From Colius striatus (taxonomy: Eukaryota; Chordata; Aves; Coliiformes; Coliidae): a stretch of 64,000 bases of DNA. The stretch spans positions 5,005,853 to 5,069,852 of the forward strand of contig NC_084768.1 in NCBI RefSeq assembly GCF_028858725.1, given 5' to 3'. Positions within the stretch are counted from its first letter, which is position 1. Each line of letters begins with the position of its first letter. The translations under genes were made by a program, and so were the position numbers. The notes under the pieces were generated by a model. It searched no databases. It worked only from the letters and a program-made list of their open reading frames with translations, and was not told the origin of the DNA. Of the stretch, positions 11,801 to 23,549 are shown piece by piece.

Positions 11801-14800
11801 CAAGCATTTTAGGTCTTGTTGTAGTGGTGTAAGCAATATTCATTCAAAGATGTAGAGAATCTAGGTAATGCACATGCAGAGACATACACAGGCAACATAG
11901 TACAACCAACACAGTTGACTCAAAACCACCCTTCCCTTGCTAGCCTCTTCCTTATATGCTGCCTCTGCCCATCTGATCACCCAGGGCCCAATTGCTTACC
12001 TTGCAGCAGCTGTTTCTGATAATTGGAAGTAGCTTGCCAGCTACATTAACTTGTCCCTACCATCTTTATTCAAGCTGGCTGGTCCAAGCCATATTTGTGC
12101 CTACAAGGTATTGTCCTTTTGCATTGCCATTGCACTACCAGAAAACAAAAGGGACAAAAATCTTGATTAGGAATGAAGTCATAACATCACAAGATGGACT
12201 TTGCTTGTTGACATCTTTCCTGGAAGCTGCAGTTTGGTGCACACTCACAATACTAGAACATGGTATATATCTCCTCTCTTCTATAACTCAGCATACATTT
12301 GAGTTGCCTTATGGTAGATAGCTTTTAACTTTTAATTACAATCTGATCAACATCAATAATTCCTACATTTTGTTCTGGTCATAGCTTTTCAGAAGAGTTT
12401 GCATCCTAAGAATATTGTTTTTATTCACATACAGTACAATCGCCTCAACAGTCTCCAGACAGCTGCTGCAAACTTTCTTCTCCATATTATTGAAATTGGT
12501 TCCTGGGTTGGAATTGTCACATTTGACTCCAAAGCATCTGAAAAAGCTCCTTTGCAACAAATAACCAACGATGCAGCACGGAATAAACTTTGTCAAAGTT
12601 TACCTACATTTGCTAGTGGACTAACCAATATCTGTGCAGGCATACGTAAAGGATTTAAGGTAAAGTACAACATGGAAGTATCTCTTGGAATTTATGAAAA
12701 ATGCAGAAAAAGGAAGATACTTGAACAGTGAACTTCCTATGCAATGGTAGAGTTAAGAAAGATGATATGATTCTTGAATGTAACAGAAGAAAAGTGAGTA
12801 TAGTGACTATTTGGCATAAGTATTCTATGGTATTAGGAAAGAATATTACCAGAGAAGAGGCCAGATGTGATGTCTATGCTTCAAAAAGGATATTGAAAAA
12901 TAAGATCAAAATCCAAAATGACCTACAACAATTATACACATTTTTTAAATAATTCCCACAGTTCTAGCCCCTAAATTGTGAAATCACATGCCAGTCATGA
13001 AATTTGGAAACAGTCATGGATATATGCTGTTTATTTCTGTGTTTTACTTGGGCTGTCAGTCTGAAGTACCAGAAGATGTCACTCAATTCAGATGCAGAAC
13101 TGAAAATCGTGAGCAACATGTAGGAAAATGGAAGAAAGAGATAAATTTTGCAGAGAAATGTGGGACTGCTGAGGTAGCCTAGAGTCCAGAGTGGAAAGGC
13201 AGCTCAGGACAGATGGATATCAGGAGGAAGACTGGCAACCAGATTAGGATGGGACAGCCAGGACAGAGGCTTTCCCCTTGCTTGCCCCCTACTCCTTCCT
13301 CCCCACCTTCAGTTACCTGAGTCCACTCTAGACAAAGTCTGCCCTTCTCTACTCCTGAAACTTTGATCAGAGAATAAAGATTAGTTACACACAGTGTATA
13401 TAAGCAGTTTTTGAACATCCAGTCCCAGAGTCAGGACAGCCTATACATGAAGAATACTTTTGACAGCTTCTACTTGGGACAGATTCCTTCCCTAGGAAAA
13501 TATGCATTAAAAATTCATTATTCATAATTGAACACTTACTAAATCTAAGCAATTAGACCTTGCAATATCAGTTGCAATTGCTAATATTGTTGTATTTTAG
13601 TGTTAAATAAAAGTATGAAAGTTCAAAACTTATTAAATGATAAATTTGTCTTATATTTGAAGTTAACAGCCCTAAAAACATACATTGACTGTGTTCTGGG
13701 ATAAACTAATATTGAAAAATTATTCTGCTGCTTATACCATAAATTCTTTTCTTGATACAGTTAATCACAGATAAAATGAATACTACATATGGGGCAGAAA
13801 TTGTGTTACTGACAGATGGAGAGGACCCACATATGCACATGTGCTTTGATTTGGTGGAAAAAAGTGGGGCAAAAATTCACACCATTGCGCTGGGGCCATC
13901 AGCAGACACAAAATTAGAAGAATTTTCAAGAAAAACAGGTAAATATTCTAAATACACTCTTACTCTTTCATGCATATTCAAGTATGAAACTGTAAAAGCA
14001 TGGCAATTCATTGATCTGGAAAAAGAAATGAAAGAAATATAAACAAATACAACTTTGTTAAAAGCTGTTTTCCATGGCAGACTTTTTAAACACAAACAAA
14101 CAGAACTCCTGGAATCTGCAGATTTGCTTTAAGAATTGTCCTGATTTAAAAAATGTAATAACATGACAATACTCTCTTACTAAGGAGATATCATTATGAT
14201 ATTGTTATATAACAGAATGGCTAGAATGCAACGGCTAGAACTTCCTTGATGCTTTTGCTTATAAGCAATTTCTATTACATAAAAGAATAATAATTTTCCC
14301 CAAGTGCTGTGTCTGAAGTGCACTGGCTAGGAAATTGTGAACACAGTGACTACCCTTGTTATTAGAAAAGATAGCTGTCAGCTGAGCTGGAGCTACATAA
14401 TTAGTTTGAAAATAACCACTGCAAAGCTATCCAGAGGTGTATTGCTTCATGTTACACCATCTGCAAATGCCATGGAAGAATGAAAAATTTTGCATAGATC
14501 TAGAAAGCAAGCTGACTCCAAGCAAACACGGTGAAACACACATGCTGTGTGCTTTCAAACTGCAATCCACGTGGTTTAGCAATATAAATAACTTGGAATG
14601 CCCTTATACACTCTTCAGCATCATTAGATCGACAAAGCTATGGAAGAGTCCAGAGTTCAACTCTATTCTGGCCTATATTTTAGGACACAATTTGCTGTTT
14701 AAGCTTCCTTTGGGGAATATTTATTAAGAACAATTTATGAGAGAAAGAACCCTAATGGCCCTTCAGCACGCAGTCTTCAACCAGCAGCCCTTTCTGCTTA

Positions 14801-17800
14801 GAAATGAAAATCAGTTTTCCAATGGTACTGGATAGGTCTCTGAGCTAACACCTGTTCCAGCTCATATGACTCCATGTGTTCTCTTATGAGACAGAGCCAC
14901 GCACCTGATATACTGCACACCTTATCTCAATCTGTGCGTAAGGGATGGGGGTGAGAGGAATTAAGCGATAGGGAGGGGCTGTGGGCAGCTTCTACACACC
15001 CCAAGTAGGCTCCCTAGGGCTCAGTGCTGTACAGTGGTCTCTCCACCACTCTGGGATTCCAGTGACCTGTGCATGAGGAGCTCAATGACAGTTAGTATCT
15101 GGCTTCTGTGAGCTCAGTTCAAGAGAGGCTTGCAACAAATGTTTCAGTAAAGCAGTAGGAAGCCACATTCAAAATGAATTCATTAACAGAGCTGCACTGA
15201 GTGTGAGAACTGCCGATGGACTAGAGCTGCTTGAACTCAGATGCTTGAAGGCAGCATGCATGAAAAAAATATAATCTGGATTTTAAGAGTCAAAACCCAT
15301 GGAATGCCACTATGTGTTTTCTACAGAAGTATTTTCAGAGCAGAATTTCTCTAAAGGGATAATAGGTGACTCCAAAAGTACTAGAAGCCTAAAAATGCTG
15401 TGTTTTATGATAATGCTGCAGAGAGTGAATTTTTGCAAACTTTGCCAGTAAGAGATGAACAGAGCTGATCACACAAGTCAGATTTTTTTATGACACCTGC
15501 AATGCCACATAAATAAAAAGATACTTTTTGGTTTGTTTCATTTAATAACAAATTGGCTCACTCAGTAGACCATTCAAGTACCATAAATTGTATAAAACTT
15601 AGCAATTTTAGACTAACAAAATAGTATTTCTAATTCTTTTGCTCTGGTCTTTCAGGAGGTTTTATGCTTTATGCTGTAGATGGAAACGCCCCTGATAAAT
15701 TAACTGATGCATTCAATGCAGTTGCATCGGGAAGCGGAGATATTTCTGAACAATCTATTCAGGTGTGAATTTCAACACTTCTTTCTCCTGCTATGTTTTT
15801 ATTTGATCCTGACTGAACTGACTGAATTTAGACGTTAATGATCATAATTGTCAGCGGCTCAATTTGGAAATAAGAGCAAGTTGATTTCACAAAATCCAGA
15901 ACATTATTTCTCATTGTTGTCAAAGTCCAAGAGACTTTGAGAGAAAAATGCCATCAGAAGTCCCCCAGCATGTTTATGAAACATTACATTTTCAAGCATT
16001 GTAACAGTATAACTTAACTAACAAAAGTAGAATTAAAAATAAAGCTTCTCTCCTAAGCTTTATGGATCATTTTAATGTATAAACTTTTAGACTTTTCATC
16101 TATGCAAATTATTAATTAGAATTTGGAAACTCCTCATCTTGCTAGTATTTTAACACAAATCCAATACTGTTTTTTATCCAAAATATCCCACTTGCAACAA
16201 TAGCTAGATTAAAAGCAGCACTCAATGCAGACTTTAAAAGCAGGTTTGGGATTTTTTTAGTTGTTATATTGCCTTTAATTGGCTCCTCTGTCCCACCTAT
16301 AGGGAGAAAAAGAAAAGTATATTACAGGATATTTTCTAATTGGAAACTTTGTTTGTTTATAAAACAGGAGTGAGGAAACTACACTAAATTATTTTAATTT
16401 ACATAAAGGAAATATTATTTCTCTCTTGTATATATTCTTTTCTGTTATTTTTTTTCTCTCTCATAAGACTTACAGACATAAATGGAGATATTTTCTTTCT
16501 CTCCTAAGATTTTGAGACAGATAAACTGCCATAGAAATATAGCTCCTTGGCACTATGCTTTAGATAGGTAGATAAATAGTTTAGGTACAGAAATGGACTT
16601 ACATTTACTGTAACTTATTATGTTTACCATAATTTTATACTTAAAATTAATGTTACTATACAAGCAGACATTTGATAAAGTTAATCTGGGATTATATACC
16701 TGTGGTGGTCTGGCCCTGGCTGGGTGCCATGTGCCCAGCAAGTCATAATATCACTCCCCCTCCTAAGTTCCCCCTCATGAACTTCTCCATCATGGGTCCT
16801 TCCCATGGGCTACAGTTCATTATGAACTGCTCCAGCATGGGGTCTCCCACAGTGGCAGCTCCTCAACATGCCCCAACATGGGTCATCCACCCGGAGAACA
16901 TTCCTTCAAGACAGACTGCTCCAGTCTGAGTCCCTCACAGGGTCACAAGTCCTAACAGCAAACCTGCTCTGGCGTGGGCTCCCCTCCTAAGCACCCTTCT
17001 CCCCTTCCTTCTCCACTGACCTTGGTGTCTGTGGAGATGTTTTCACATTCTCACTCCTTGTTGCTGCTGCAGTTTAGCAATTGGCCAGCAACCTCTTTCC
17101 CTTCTCAAATATGTTATTCACAGAGATGTTACCATCATCACTAATTGGCCAGGCCTGGGTCAGCTGCAGGTCCATCTTAGAACTGACTAGCATTAGACTT
17201 ATCAGTTACAGGGGAAGCTTCTGGCAGATCTCTGTTTAAAGAAGCCACCCCTATAGCCCCCCTGCTACCAAAAACCTGGCCCAGGCAAAACCACTACAAT
17301 TAGTTTTCTTCATTCAACAGGTACACCAGCTAGCTCTTAATTTTCCTGTAGGTAGAGACAGCAGAACTAGAAAGCCTGTCATCTTCTCTATACAGCTTTG
17401 AGTTATATAGATGTTAGTTTCCAAAAGGCATAAATGCTTTCCAGTTATCTCCTCCAAGACTAAATAAAGTCAGGAATGAATGGCTAAAATATTATGCAAT
17501 GGAGGAGGAATCACTCAAAAAATGTGTTAAATTCATCTTTACTAAATGACAATAAGACAAATTTTATTTCTCCAATGACAGCTTGAAAGCAAAGAGCTAA
17601 TTGTCCAGCCTTCTGAATGGGTGAATACTACTGTGCTTGTTGACAAAACTGTGGGAAAGGACACTTTCTTCGGCATTACATGGAATATATCTCAGCCATT
17701 TTTTTTTCTGAGGGACCCTAAAGGAAAAGAATATAGAAGCTCAGACTTCACAATCAATAATTCAAACCCAGACACGGCTAGACTCGTTATAAGTGGCATT

Positions 17801-20800
17801 GCAGAGGTAAAGACCAAAGATTTTCTTCTGTTTTCTGAATTAACATTTCTATAGACCAACCCACAGCTTTTCTTTACTATTGTTTTATTGTGTAAGTGAA
17901 ACAATGGCCCTGTTAGAACCTGAAGATTTGTCACTAGTTTTTTATCATTTCATATTGATTTTATTTGCAGGTGGGCGATTGGCAGTTTTGTATCAAAAAT
18001 GTTCATACAGCAACTCAAGCCATATCAGTAACGGCTACGTCTCGACCAGCATATTCTGATGTTCCTCCTGTGAGCATTGCAGCTCACATGAACAGGGCAA
18101 ATAGTGCGTTTAATCCAGTTGTTGTTTATGCAGAGGTTAGCCAAGGGTTTTTGCCTGTTCTTGGTGCAACTGTGATAGCCACCATAGAGAAAGATGGTGC
18201 TGCAGCAGTAACCCTTGAACTTCATGATAATGGCGCAGGTAAAGTTCCATATATATAGTAAAAACCTTTGGAATTTCCTATGCATTTTGGAATCCAAGTC
18301 AACATATTCCCCTCAGGTTTATCACTAAGGACCAAGTCATGGCTATGCCCTAAATCAAGACAAAAACAAAAAGTGCCACAGAGAACACTGTTATTTTTGG
18401 ATGGAAGTTAGAAAACTTTTTCTTGGTGAGGAAAGAGAGATGTGGACCTTTACCTGAAAAAAATGTTGCACTTGCTTTCTTGTGCTGTTATTGAGAGTGA
18501 AAGCAGAAGAACTGTATGTGGTGAGGGTACATTGTTCATATCTACTTTCTGAAAGTTTACTTCATGTTATCATCTGCTCTGAAGAAGCAAGGTGTAGAAT
18601 CACAGAATCATAGAATGGTAGGGGTTGGAAGGGACCTTTAGAGATCATCTAGTCCAACCCCCCTGCAGAAGCAGGTTCACCTGTTAGCCCATCTCGGATC
18701 TTACAGATAATAGTCTTAACATTAGCTCACCAAATGTTAGCTTTCTCTCATTTGTTAAATATATTCATTATTATTCTTTTCAAAAATAGTCTTTCCTAGA
18801 GCAATTGTAAGACATCTCTGGCATTCAGCATCACTCATAGCTCCTCTGCCTTTTCTCCCACTACTTTGGTAGTCCTGTAGTATTACAAGTTCAGTAGTAG
18901 CCAGCAGTGCCTCCTCATTCTGTCCTTCCAACTACATCACTGTACCTAAAAATATAATAAGATCTCAATGTGTTATTCTGTGTTTCTTAAACATCTTCTA
19001 TTTTCTGAACTCATGAGGTTATTTTTACATTGCTGCCAGACTTTTAAAACAGTTAGTTTGGACACCACCAGTCAGGTACAACTGCACAAGTTCACTTAAA
19101 GAGAAGGAATTCTGTCTTTGGTCAGGAATTCATGACCAAAGGTTAAATTATGACTTTTTTAAACTGCAAGGTACTTTATGTAAAGTTTAAAGTACTTATG
19201 TACTTTATTTCTCTAGTTAAAAGTGTTAATGCAAATTGCTTCAACAAAATAACCTGTGAAATTCAAGTTGTAACAATGGGACTGTAGACACTCCTATATT
19301 GAAAGATGTCCACATTACAAAAAGACTGCCAAGTTTTCTGCTTAGTTGCATTAAGGTTTTGTGTTTATGGATAAATAGAAAAAACAACTTTGTTTACTAG
19401 TAGGAATCTTGTTAATTCCAAACAATTCTATACCAAGGTGCTGACATGATGAAGAATGATGGAATCTACTCAAGGTACTTTACTTCTTTACAAGGCACTG
19501 GAAGATACAGGCTAAAAGTGAATGTCCATGGGAGAAATACAACCACCAGACTTAGTCTCAAGCAAAATCGAGCCTCGTATATACCAGGCTACAGAAAAAA
19601 TGGTAAAGAGAGTTTATGAATTAGACAAATCTTTGCATGCTTTCTATGTAGTGCTATGTAAAGGTTTAGATTCACAAAAATGTCACTTGATATAAAAAGA
19701 TGTTCCATCTATCATTTTTTGCTACAAAAAAAAACCCCAAACAAAACAAACCAGCTCCAACTATGGTTTTCTATGTAGGGCAATAGCATAAAATCTTGCC
19801 TTTAATCTAAAAACTATTGTTTTCTTACAGACATGAGAAGGATAAACATTGCGTAGAATCTGTATTTCAACATCTCGCAACAGGAATTTCAAACCTATAG
19901 TTTATCTTGAGACTTTTAAAGTGGGGATTTGTGATAAATAAATTCAGCATGCAACATTAGTATATAACTAATGCTGCTAGAAAACTTCGCTTTTGAGATT
20001 TCTTGATCTTTTAGTACTTTCTCATCTTAATGCTGAAAAAAATCTTAGTGATTGCAATTTCATTTTCTCACACAAATATATTATAAAATTTAGAAAAATC
20101 AGCATAAAAAGATGTCTAAAAACCTCAAAAAGTATGGCCTATACAACTGAAAATCTCTTAAGGCTTGCAATATTGGTGAAGAGATCGATAGAACTACTTT
20201 ATTGTAGCCATGGCTCATCAACATCTGCAACCTGCTTTGCAAGTTACATCATTTCCAGTTTCTACACATTTCAGACTTTGGCTGCTTTTTGGGTTTACTA
20301 AATTTTAAGCAGAGACTCCTGAGATCACTATATTTTCTGTCATCACTAACTTTCTACTAAATTTGAATGAGGTAAAGAAGACTTAAAGGATGAGAAGAGG
20401 TAAGAAGATGTAATAAAAATTAAAAGAAAATGTAGTTTAGAGTTCTGTCATGATGGAAATTGAAAAAATGTTTTCAACAGGTAAAATCTATATGAATGCA
20501 CCTAGACCTAAATTTGATGATAAAGAAATCCAAGTCAAACTGGGAAGTTTCAGCAGAATTTCAACAAGTTCTCTTCTAGTGAATACAGAAGGAGATTCTG
20601 CTCCTGTTTATCCACCCTGTAAAGTTACAGACCTTCAAGCTCATATAGAAAACAAAACAATCGTCTTGTCTTGGACAGCTCCAGGAGGTGACTTAGACAA
20701 TGGAAAAGGTGAGTCAGACACTACATTTTTGTGGGATTAGGTTGACAGTTTCATTTGAAAGGACATACCCAGAGGACTACCATTCAGTGATGAGGACTAC

Positions 20801-22519
20801 AATTTTCCTACCTGAAAATGCAATCAAACAGAAAGTTACCCAGTTGTGTGACACCTTTTTTCATGTTAAGAAAGCCCACAAACCAAGTAAACCAAAGAAT
20901 ATTATAAACAAATCAAACAATATAAAACAATGTAGTACAAGCACTAGAGACTTTAGCAGCAAGTCTTACACCATGTCTGTGCATAATTTTAAAAAATGTA
21001 GATCAACCAACATGGACAATATGAAACTTCAATCAATTTATTAGTCTATAAATGGACTGTCAAAAACACTCATTTCAAGATTGTTGTACAGGAAAAACAA
21101 AACCTAATTCCAGATGAAATGTAGAAGCATTTTCTTGCCAAAAACAGAGATTGTATGTTAAAATATCCAATCTAGAGTTATGCAAATTAAAGTCTCAGAT
21201 TAAAACTTTATGTTTATCTAAAATCTTTAATAACCACCCAACTTCTTTTATTGTTATTTAGCAACTAGATGTCGAAAAACTCTCTCTGCTGTCTAATGAG
21301 GAAAAGATATTCACAAGAGGAAGAGAGGGTGAAGAAGGCAAAGTCTTGAAACCTACAGACTTGAAACAGAGACAGCAGAATCCCCTAAAATTATTCAAAC
21401 ATATTTATAGCAATGTAACTACCAATTATTTGATTACCAATGGGGGAATCATTTTGTGTCTTTCATAGTTTTTGCTACTAAGACCTCATGCTGAGAGAGA
21501 GAATACAAGAAAAAACTATTTCACTGTGAGGTGAGGGAGCCCTGGCACAGGCTGCCCAGAGGGGTTGTGGAGGCTCCTTCCTCGGAGGTCTTCAAGACCT
21601 TCCTGGACATGTTCCTATGCGACCTGATCTAGGTGACCCTGCCTCTGCAGGGGGGTTGGACTGGATGATCTCTAAAGGTCCCTTCCAACCCCTACCATTC
21701 TGTGATTCTATGAGATGCAAGGCTTGTCCTTGTTATCTGCACATATATTTTAATTGCTATTTCTCCTTATGTTTGTATTTGGACAGCAGTTTCTCATTCA
21801 GCTACATTTTGCACAGGTCTGCACAAAGCTAAGAGTGCTGGTGAATCAATACTTTTAAGGCAAACTCGATTTCAATTTTTAATTGAAAAGAAGGAGTTCC
21901 CAGACTCAGCAACAGTAGACCTTTCACAGTGTAAGATAAGATTTAAAAGCAAACTTGATAGTCAGTAGTAAAGCAAATCATCAGCACATTTTTTTACAAA
22001 ATGGCTCTAGATGGCCTATACTGTCACCATAAGCAGGGGTATTAAAACATCTGTCTTAACTTGTTGTTAACATGGGCTCTTTTTTCCCTAGCTGATCATT
22101 ACATAATAAAGAGCAGTGAAAATCTTCTGGACCTAAGAAACCACTTTGATCATGCTACTCCTGTGAAATCCTCTAACCTCATACCTAAGGAGGCTGGTAA
22201 AGAAGAATTGTTTCAAATTACACTGGAAAACTTCACGACAAAACATGATACCATAATGTATTTTGCTCTACGTGCTGTTGATGACACTAACTTGATTTCA
22301 GAAGTGTCTAATATAGCACAAGCCATATGGTTCACTCCTCTAAAAGTGTCTGTGCCTTTAGATTATGATGGCAACAACAACAGTGCTACCAGCACAATAA
22401 TGTTGGCAATAGTGGCTGCGTGTCTGGTAGTCGTCTGTACTATTGCAAGTTCAGGGCTGTGTTTTCTACGAAAACAAAAGGGGAAACTGGATATTGAAGC
22501 ACTGCAAAAGCACATGTAA
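5646..22519 (+). CDS. CLCA1: calcium-activated chloride channel regulator (CLCA1/CLCA4 type), whole gene
   Basis: CLCA proteins are secreted or membrane-anchored, self-cleaving zinc metalloproteases of epithelia that regulate calcium-activated chloride channels such as TMEM16A; they are not channels themselves. Fourteen exons join in frame to 930 codons, the usual family length. In order: signal peptide (about 1-21), N-CLCA metalloprotease domain with HEWAH at 156-160 (catalytic Glu157), vWA domain with complete MIDAS (D316-x-S318-x-S320, TDGED at 416-420), a beta-rich region, a fibronectin-III-like domain (about 759-880), a hydrophobic segment (about 890-914) and a 16-residue basic tail. All introns are GT-AG. 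The N-terminal SSVFLL, the IQLES and VGKD blocks and [10 protein letters not shown] resemble mammalian CLCA1/CLCA4 more than CLCA2. The symbol is a best guess, since birds may have one ancestor-like gene for CLCA1 and CLCA4. Introns hold two CR1 copies (18595, 21505) and two LTRs (9826, 16701). Confidence 0.93.
7098..7238 (+). CDS. CLCA1: CLCA exon 2
   Basis: Residues 54-100, acceptor ttccttag, donor aag|gtatga, phase 0 on both sides. It holds the block [17 protein letters not shown] and P-x-T-W typical of the N-terminal CLCA domain, and two possible N-glycosylation sites (NAS, NTS). Confidence 0.9.
7460..7610 (+). CDS. CLCA1: CLCA exon 3
   Basis: Residues 101-150 plus one base. Acceptor ttttttcag, donor aaag|gtaata. 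It contains [11 protein letters not shown] and [14 protein letters not shown], the segment that precedes the zinc site in all CLCA proteins. Confidence 0.92.
8221..8338 (+). CDS. CLCA1: CLCA exon 4 (zinc-protease motif)
   Basis: Residues 151-189 plus two bases. Acceptor ttccaacag, donor acaag|gtatca. It encodes [19 protein letters not shown]: His156 and His160 bind zinc and Glu157 is catalytic by family analogy, with an acidic ligand candidate in the following FDEY. This is the live counterpart of the relic exon at 3344-3450. Confidence 0.95.
9023..9194 (+). CDS. CLCA1: CLCA exon 5 (cysteine-rich segment)
   Basis: Residues 190-247. Acceptor ctttccttag, donor ttct|gtaagt, phase 0 at the end. 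The cysteine spacing ([27 protein letters not shown]) fits the Cys-rich insert of the N-CLCA domain. The sequence differs strongly from the relic exon at 4373. Confidence 0.92.
9826..10340 (+). mobile_element. solo LTR of an avian endogenous retrovirus, in CLCA intron 5
   Basis: It starts TGTACTGGGTCTGGCTAGGATA and runs through blocks such as gtcaaggccttctctg and aggctggaaggggacacaacc to a T-rich tract. It ends near gtagtgcttatctgccc. The same family lies in the opposite orientation at 63455-64000. It is diverged and has no retroviral gene attached. The 3' end is approximate. Confidence 0.75.
10872..11099 (+). CDS. CLCA1: CLCA exon 6 (start of vWA domain, MIDAS)
   Basis: Residues 248-323. 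Acceptor tgactttttag, donor aatg|gtaaga, both phase 0. It begins [16 protein letters not shown], a family hallmark. It ends VLDVSGSM, the MIDAS DxSxS motif for divalent cations at residues 316-320. Confidence 0.95.
11100..12434. other. CLCA intron 6, nothing recognised
   Basis: AT-rich intron. 11870-12330 is less AT-rich and could be an old interspersed repeat, but I cannot assign it. Confidence 0.4.
12435..12659 (+). CDS. CLCA1: CLCA exon 7 (vWA domain)
   Basis: Residues 324-398. Acceptor cacatacag, donor ttaag|gtaaag, phase 0. It contains [13 protein letters not shown] and a [12 protein letters not shown] helix of the vWA fold. Confidence 0.93.
13761..13938 (+). CDS. CLCA1: CLCA exon 8 (vWA domain)
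   Basis: Residues 399-457 plus one base. Acceptor ttgatacag, donor aacag|gtaaat. It holds [10 protein letters not shown], the third MIDAS loop, and [11 protein letters not shown], both closer to CLCA1 than to CLCA2 as I remember them. Confidence 0.93.
13939..15655. other. CLCA intron 8, nothing recognised
   Basis: A 1.7 kb intron. No repeat, RNA gene or extra exon that I can support. Confidence 0.4.
15656..15762 (+). CDS. CLCA1: CLCA exon 9
   Basis: Residues 458-493. Acceptor tctttcag, donor ttcag|gtgtga. It encodes the end of the vWA domain ([19 protein letters not shown]). The 36 codons include the split glycine. Confidence 0.92.
16701..17298 (-). mobile_element. solo LTR of a second avian endogenous-retrovirus family, in CLCA intron 9
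   Basis: It begins tgtggtggtctggccctggc and ends gcaaaaccactaca, giving TG...CA ends with short terminal inverted similarity (TGTGGTGGT and ACCACTACA). Inside are repeated gctcc-agc-tggg(t/g)tc-type units typical of this LTR. The minus strand carries a TATA-like ACATATTTGAGAAGGG block, so I read the element as minus-strand. It is shorter than full length, so internal deletions are likely. No clear target duplication is visible. Confidence 0.75.
17582..17806 (+). CDS. CLCA1: CLCA exon 10
   Basis: Residues 494-568. Acceptor aatgacag, donor cagag|gtaaag, phase 0. It contains [18 protein letters not shown], the conserved block after the vWA domain. A run of T bases encodes F-F-F in the middle without breaking the frame. 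Confidence 0.92.
17971..18238 (+). CDS. CLCA1: CLCA exon 11
   Basis: Residues 569-657 plus one base. Acceptor ttatttgcag, donor gcgcag|gtaaag. It encodes VGDWQF..., [32 protein letters not shown] and ends LELHDNGAG, all conserved in CLCA1/CLCA4. Confidence 0.93.
18595..18683 (-). mobile_element. CR1 3'-end fragment in CLCA intron 11, minus strand
   Basis: Reverse-oriented CR1 3' terminus: agaatcacagaatcatagaa, then the 3' UTR core through caacccccctgcagaagcagg. Only about 90 bases are left. Confidence 0.93.
19438..19602 (+). CDS. CLCA1: CLCA exon 12
   Basis: Residues 658-712 plus one base. It starts [15 protein letters not shown] and ends [10 protein letters not shown], as in other CLCA proteins. 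The acceptor (ctataccaag) has a poor pyrimidine tract, but phase and homology fix the boundary. The donor is aaatg|gtaaag. Confidence 0.88.
20481..20708 (+). CDS. CLCA1: CLCA exon 13
   Basis: Residues 713-788 plus one base. Acceptor tttcaacag, donor aaaag|gtgagt. It contains [15 protein letters not shown] and the start of the fibronectin-III-like domain ([20 protein letters not shown], then [11 protein letters not shown]). Confidence 0.93.
21505..21716 (+). mobile_element. CR1 3'-end fragment in CLCA intron 13, plus strand
   Basis: It runs from agaaaaaactatttcactgt (end of CR1 ORF2) through ggcacaggctgcccagaggg to the terminal attctgtgattctatgag. It is little diverged, so it is a rather recent insertion. 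Confidence 0.95.
22092..22519 (+). CDS. CLCA1: CLCA exon 14 (terminal, membrane anchor)
   Basis: Residues 789-930 and the stop TAA (22517-22519). Acceptor tttttccctag. It completes the fibronectin-III-like domain ([20 protein letters not shown]). It then has a hydrophobic stretch at about 890-914 ([20 protein letters not shown] and on) and a basic tail starting RKQKGK. The segment looks like a type I membrane anchor. Human CLCA1 lacks one, while CLCA2 has one. Confidence 0.93.
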
Positions 22520-22859
22520 AATTTTTAAATAGAGGAAAAAATCCATCATTTTTACTACATAAATTTCAAAGTAGAGAAAGGGATATTTGTACATTCAAAA
22601 GATAAGTCCACTGACTTTAAACAGATGTATTTGTCTTTTTTGATAGGTTTATAAATGTAATTTTTCTAAAGTGTCTTATATTTAACTACATATACACTGA
22701 TTAACAAACATAAAAGCACATACTCAGAAACCTAGTACAGTATGTATACCATCATTTCCTTCTATGTGATAAAAATACTTAACTCTTCTGTTGCAAGATT
22801 TTCCCAGTGTAGCATGTTGGGTTTTTTTCTTAAATAAAGACAAATATGATAAATAAAGG
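22520..22859 (+). other. CLCA1: 3' UTR of the CLCA gene with poly(A) signals
   Basis: AATAAA occurs at 22833-22838 and 22852-22857, 315-340 bases after the stop. Cleavage would be expected about 15-30 bases downstream of either. AT-rich 3' UTR. Confidence 0.7.
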
Positions 22860-22884
22860 AATATGATACTTTCCCTCTTTTTAT

Positions 22885-23549
22885 AAAGGCAAGGAAAGAG
22901 ACCAGAAAAAAATGTTTGAGTAGTTAAATGATTTCCTATGTATCTTTCACATGCTCTCAGCTAGGCTTAGTGAGTTGCAAACAAAAATATGTACCTCCAG
23001 GCTGTTTATTTTTCAAAAAGTATGGAAGAATGGATATCTGTTTGTGTGTAGAAGAGTTTAGTATATAAATACTTTCAGAATGAGAGTTGCAGAGTATATA
23101 TAAATAAGCACAGGTAAAAAATTCCTAGGTGGAGACTAAACAAAGCTATAAATTCAAAGCTAGAACAGACTTTTTTATCTTTCAAGAGATAATTTAAAAG
23201 CTGATAATGGAGGAGTATCAGTAGTACAGGGAGAGTGATGATCTGTATGACTCTCAGCTTGCCAACCAGCCAATCAGCAAGTGACCCAAACCAGAATGCT
23301 TCAGACTTCTTAGGTGACCAAATACTTTTAACCTCTGTCTTCCAAAAACTGAAGAAAATGTACAATAATAATAAAAGAATGTTAAATTCAACAGTGAGAT
23401 TATCGTTCACAGTTTAGCACTGCTCAGTAAATATAGCATGTCTGGCAAATGTATTTTTACAAGCTTCATAGTACTGATGCAATTTCTGATAGTGGGAAAT
23501 ACACTTCAGAACCAATATCCAATTTTTAAAATTAATATAATACAATATG
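22885..23549. other. intergenic, nothing recognised
   Basis: AT-rich spacer between the CLCA 3' end and an old CR1 copy. No exon or RNA gene seen. Confidence 0.45.
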
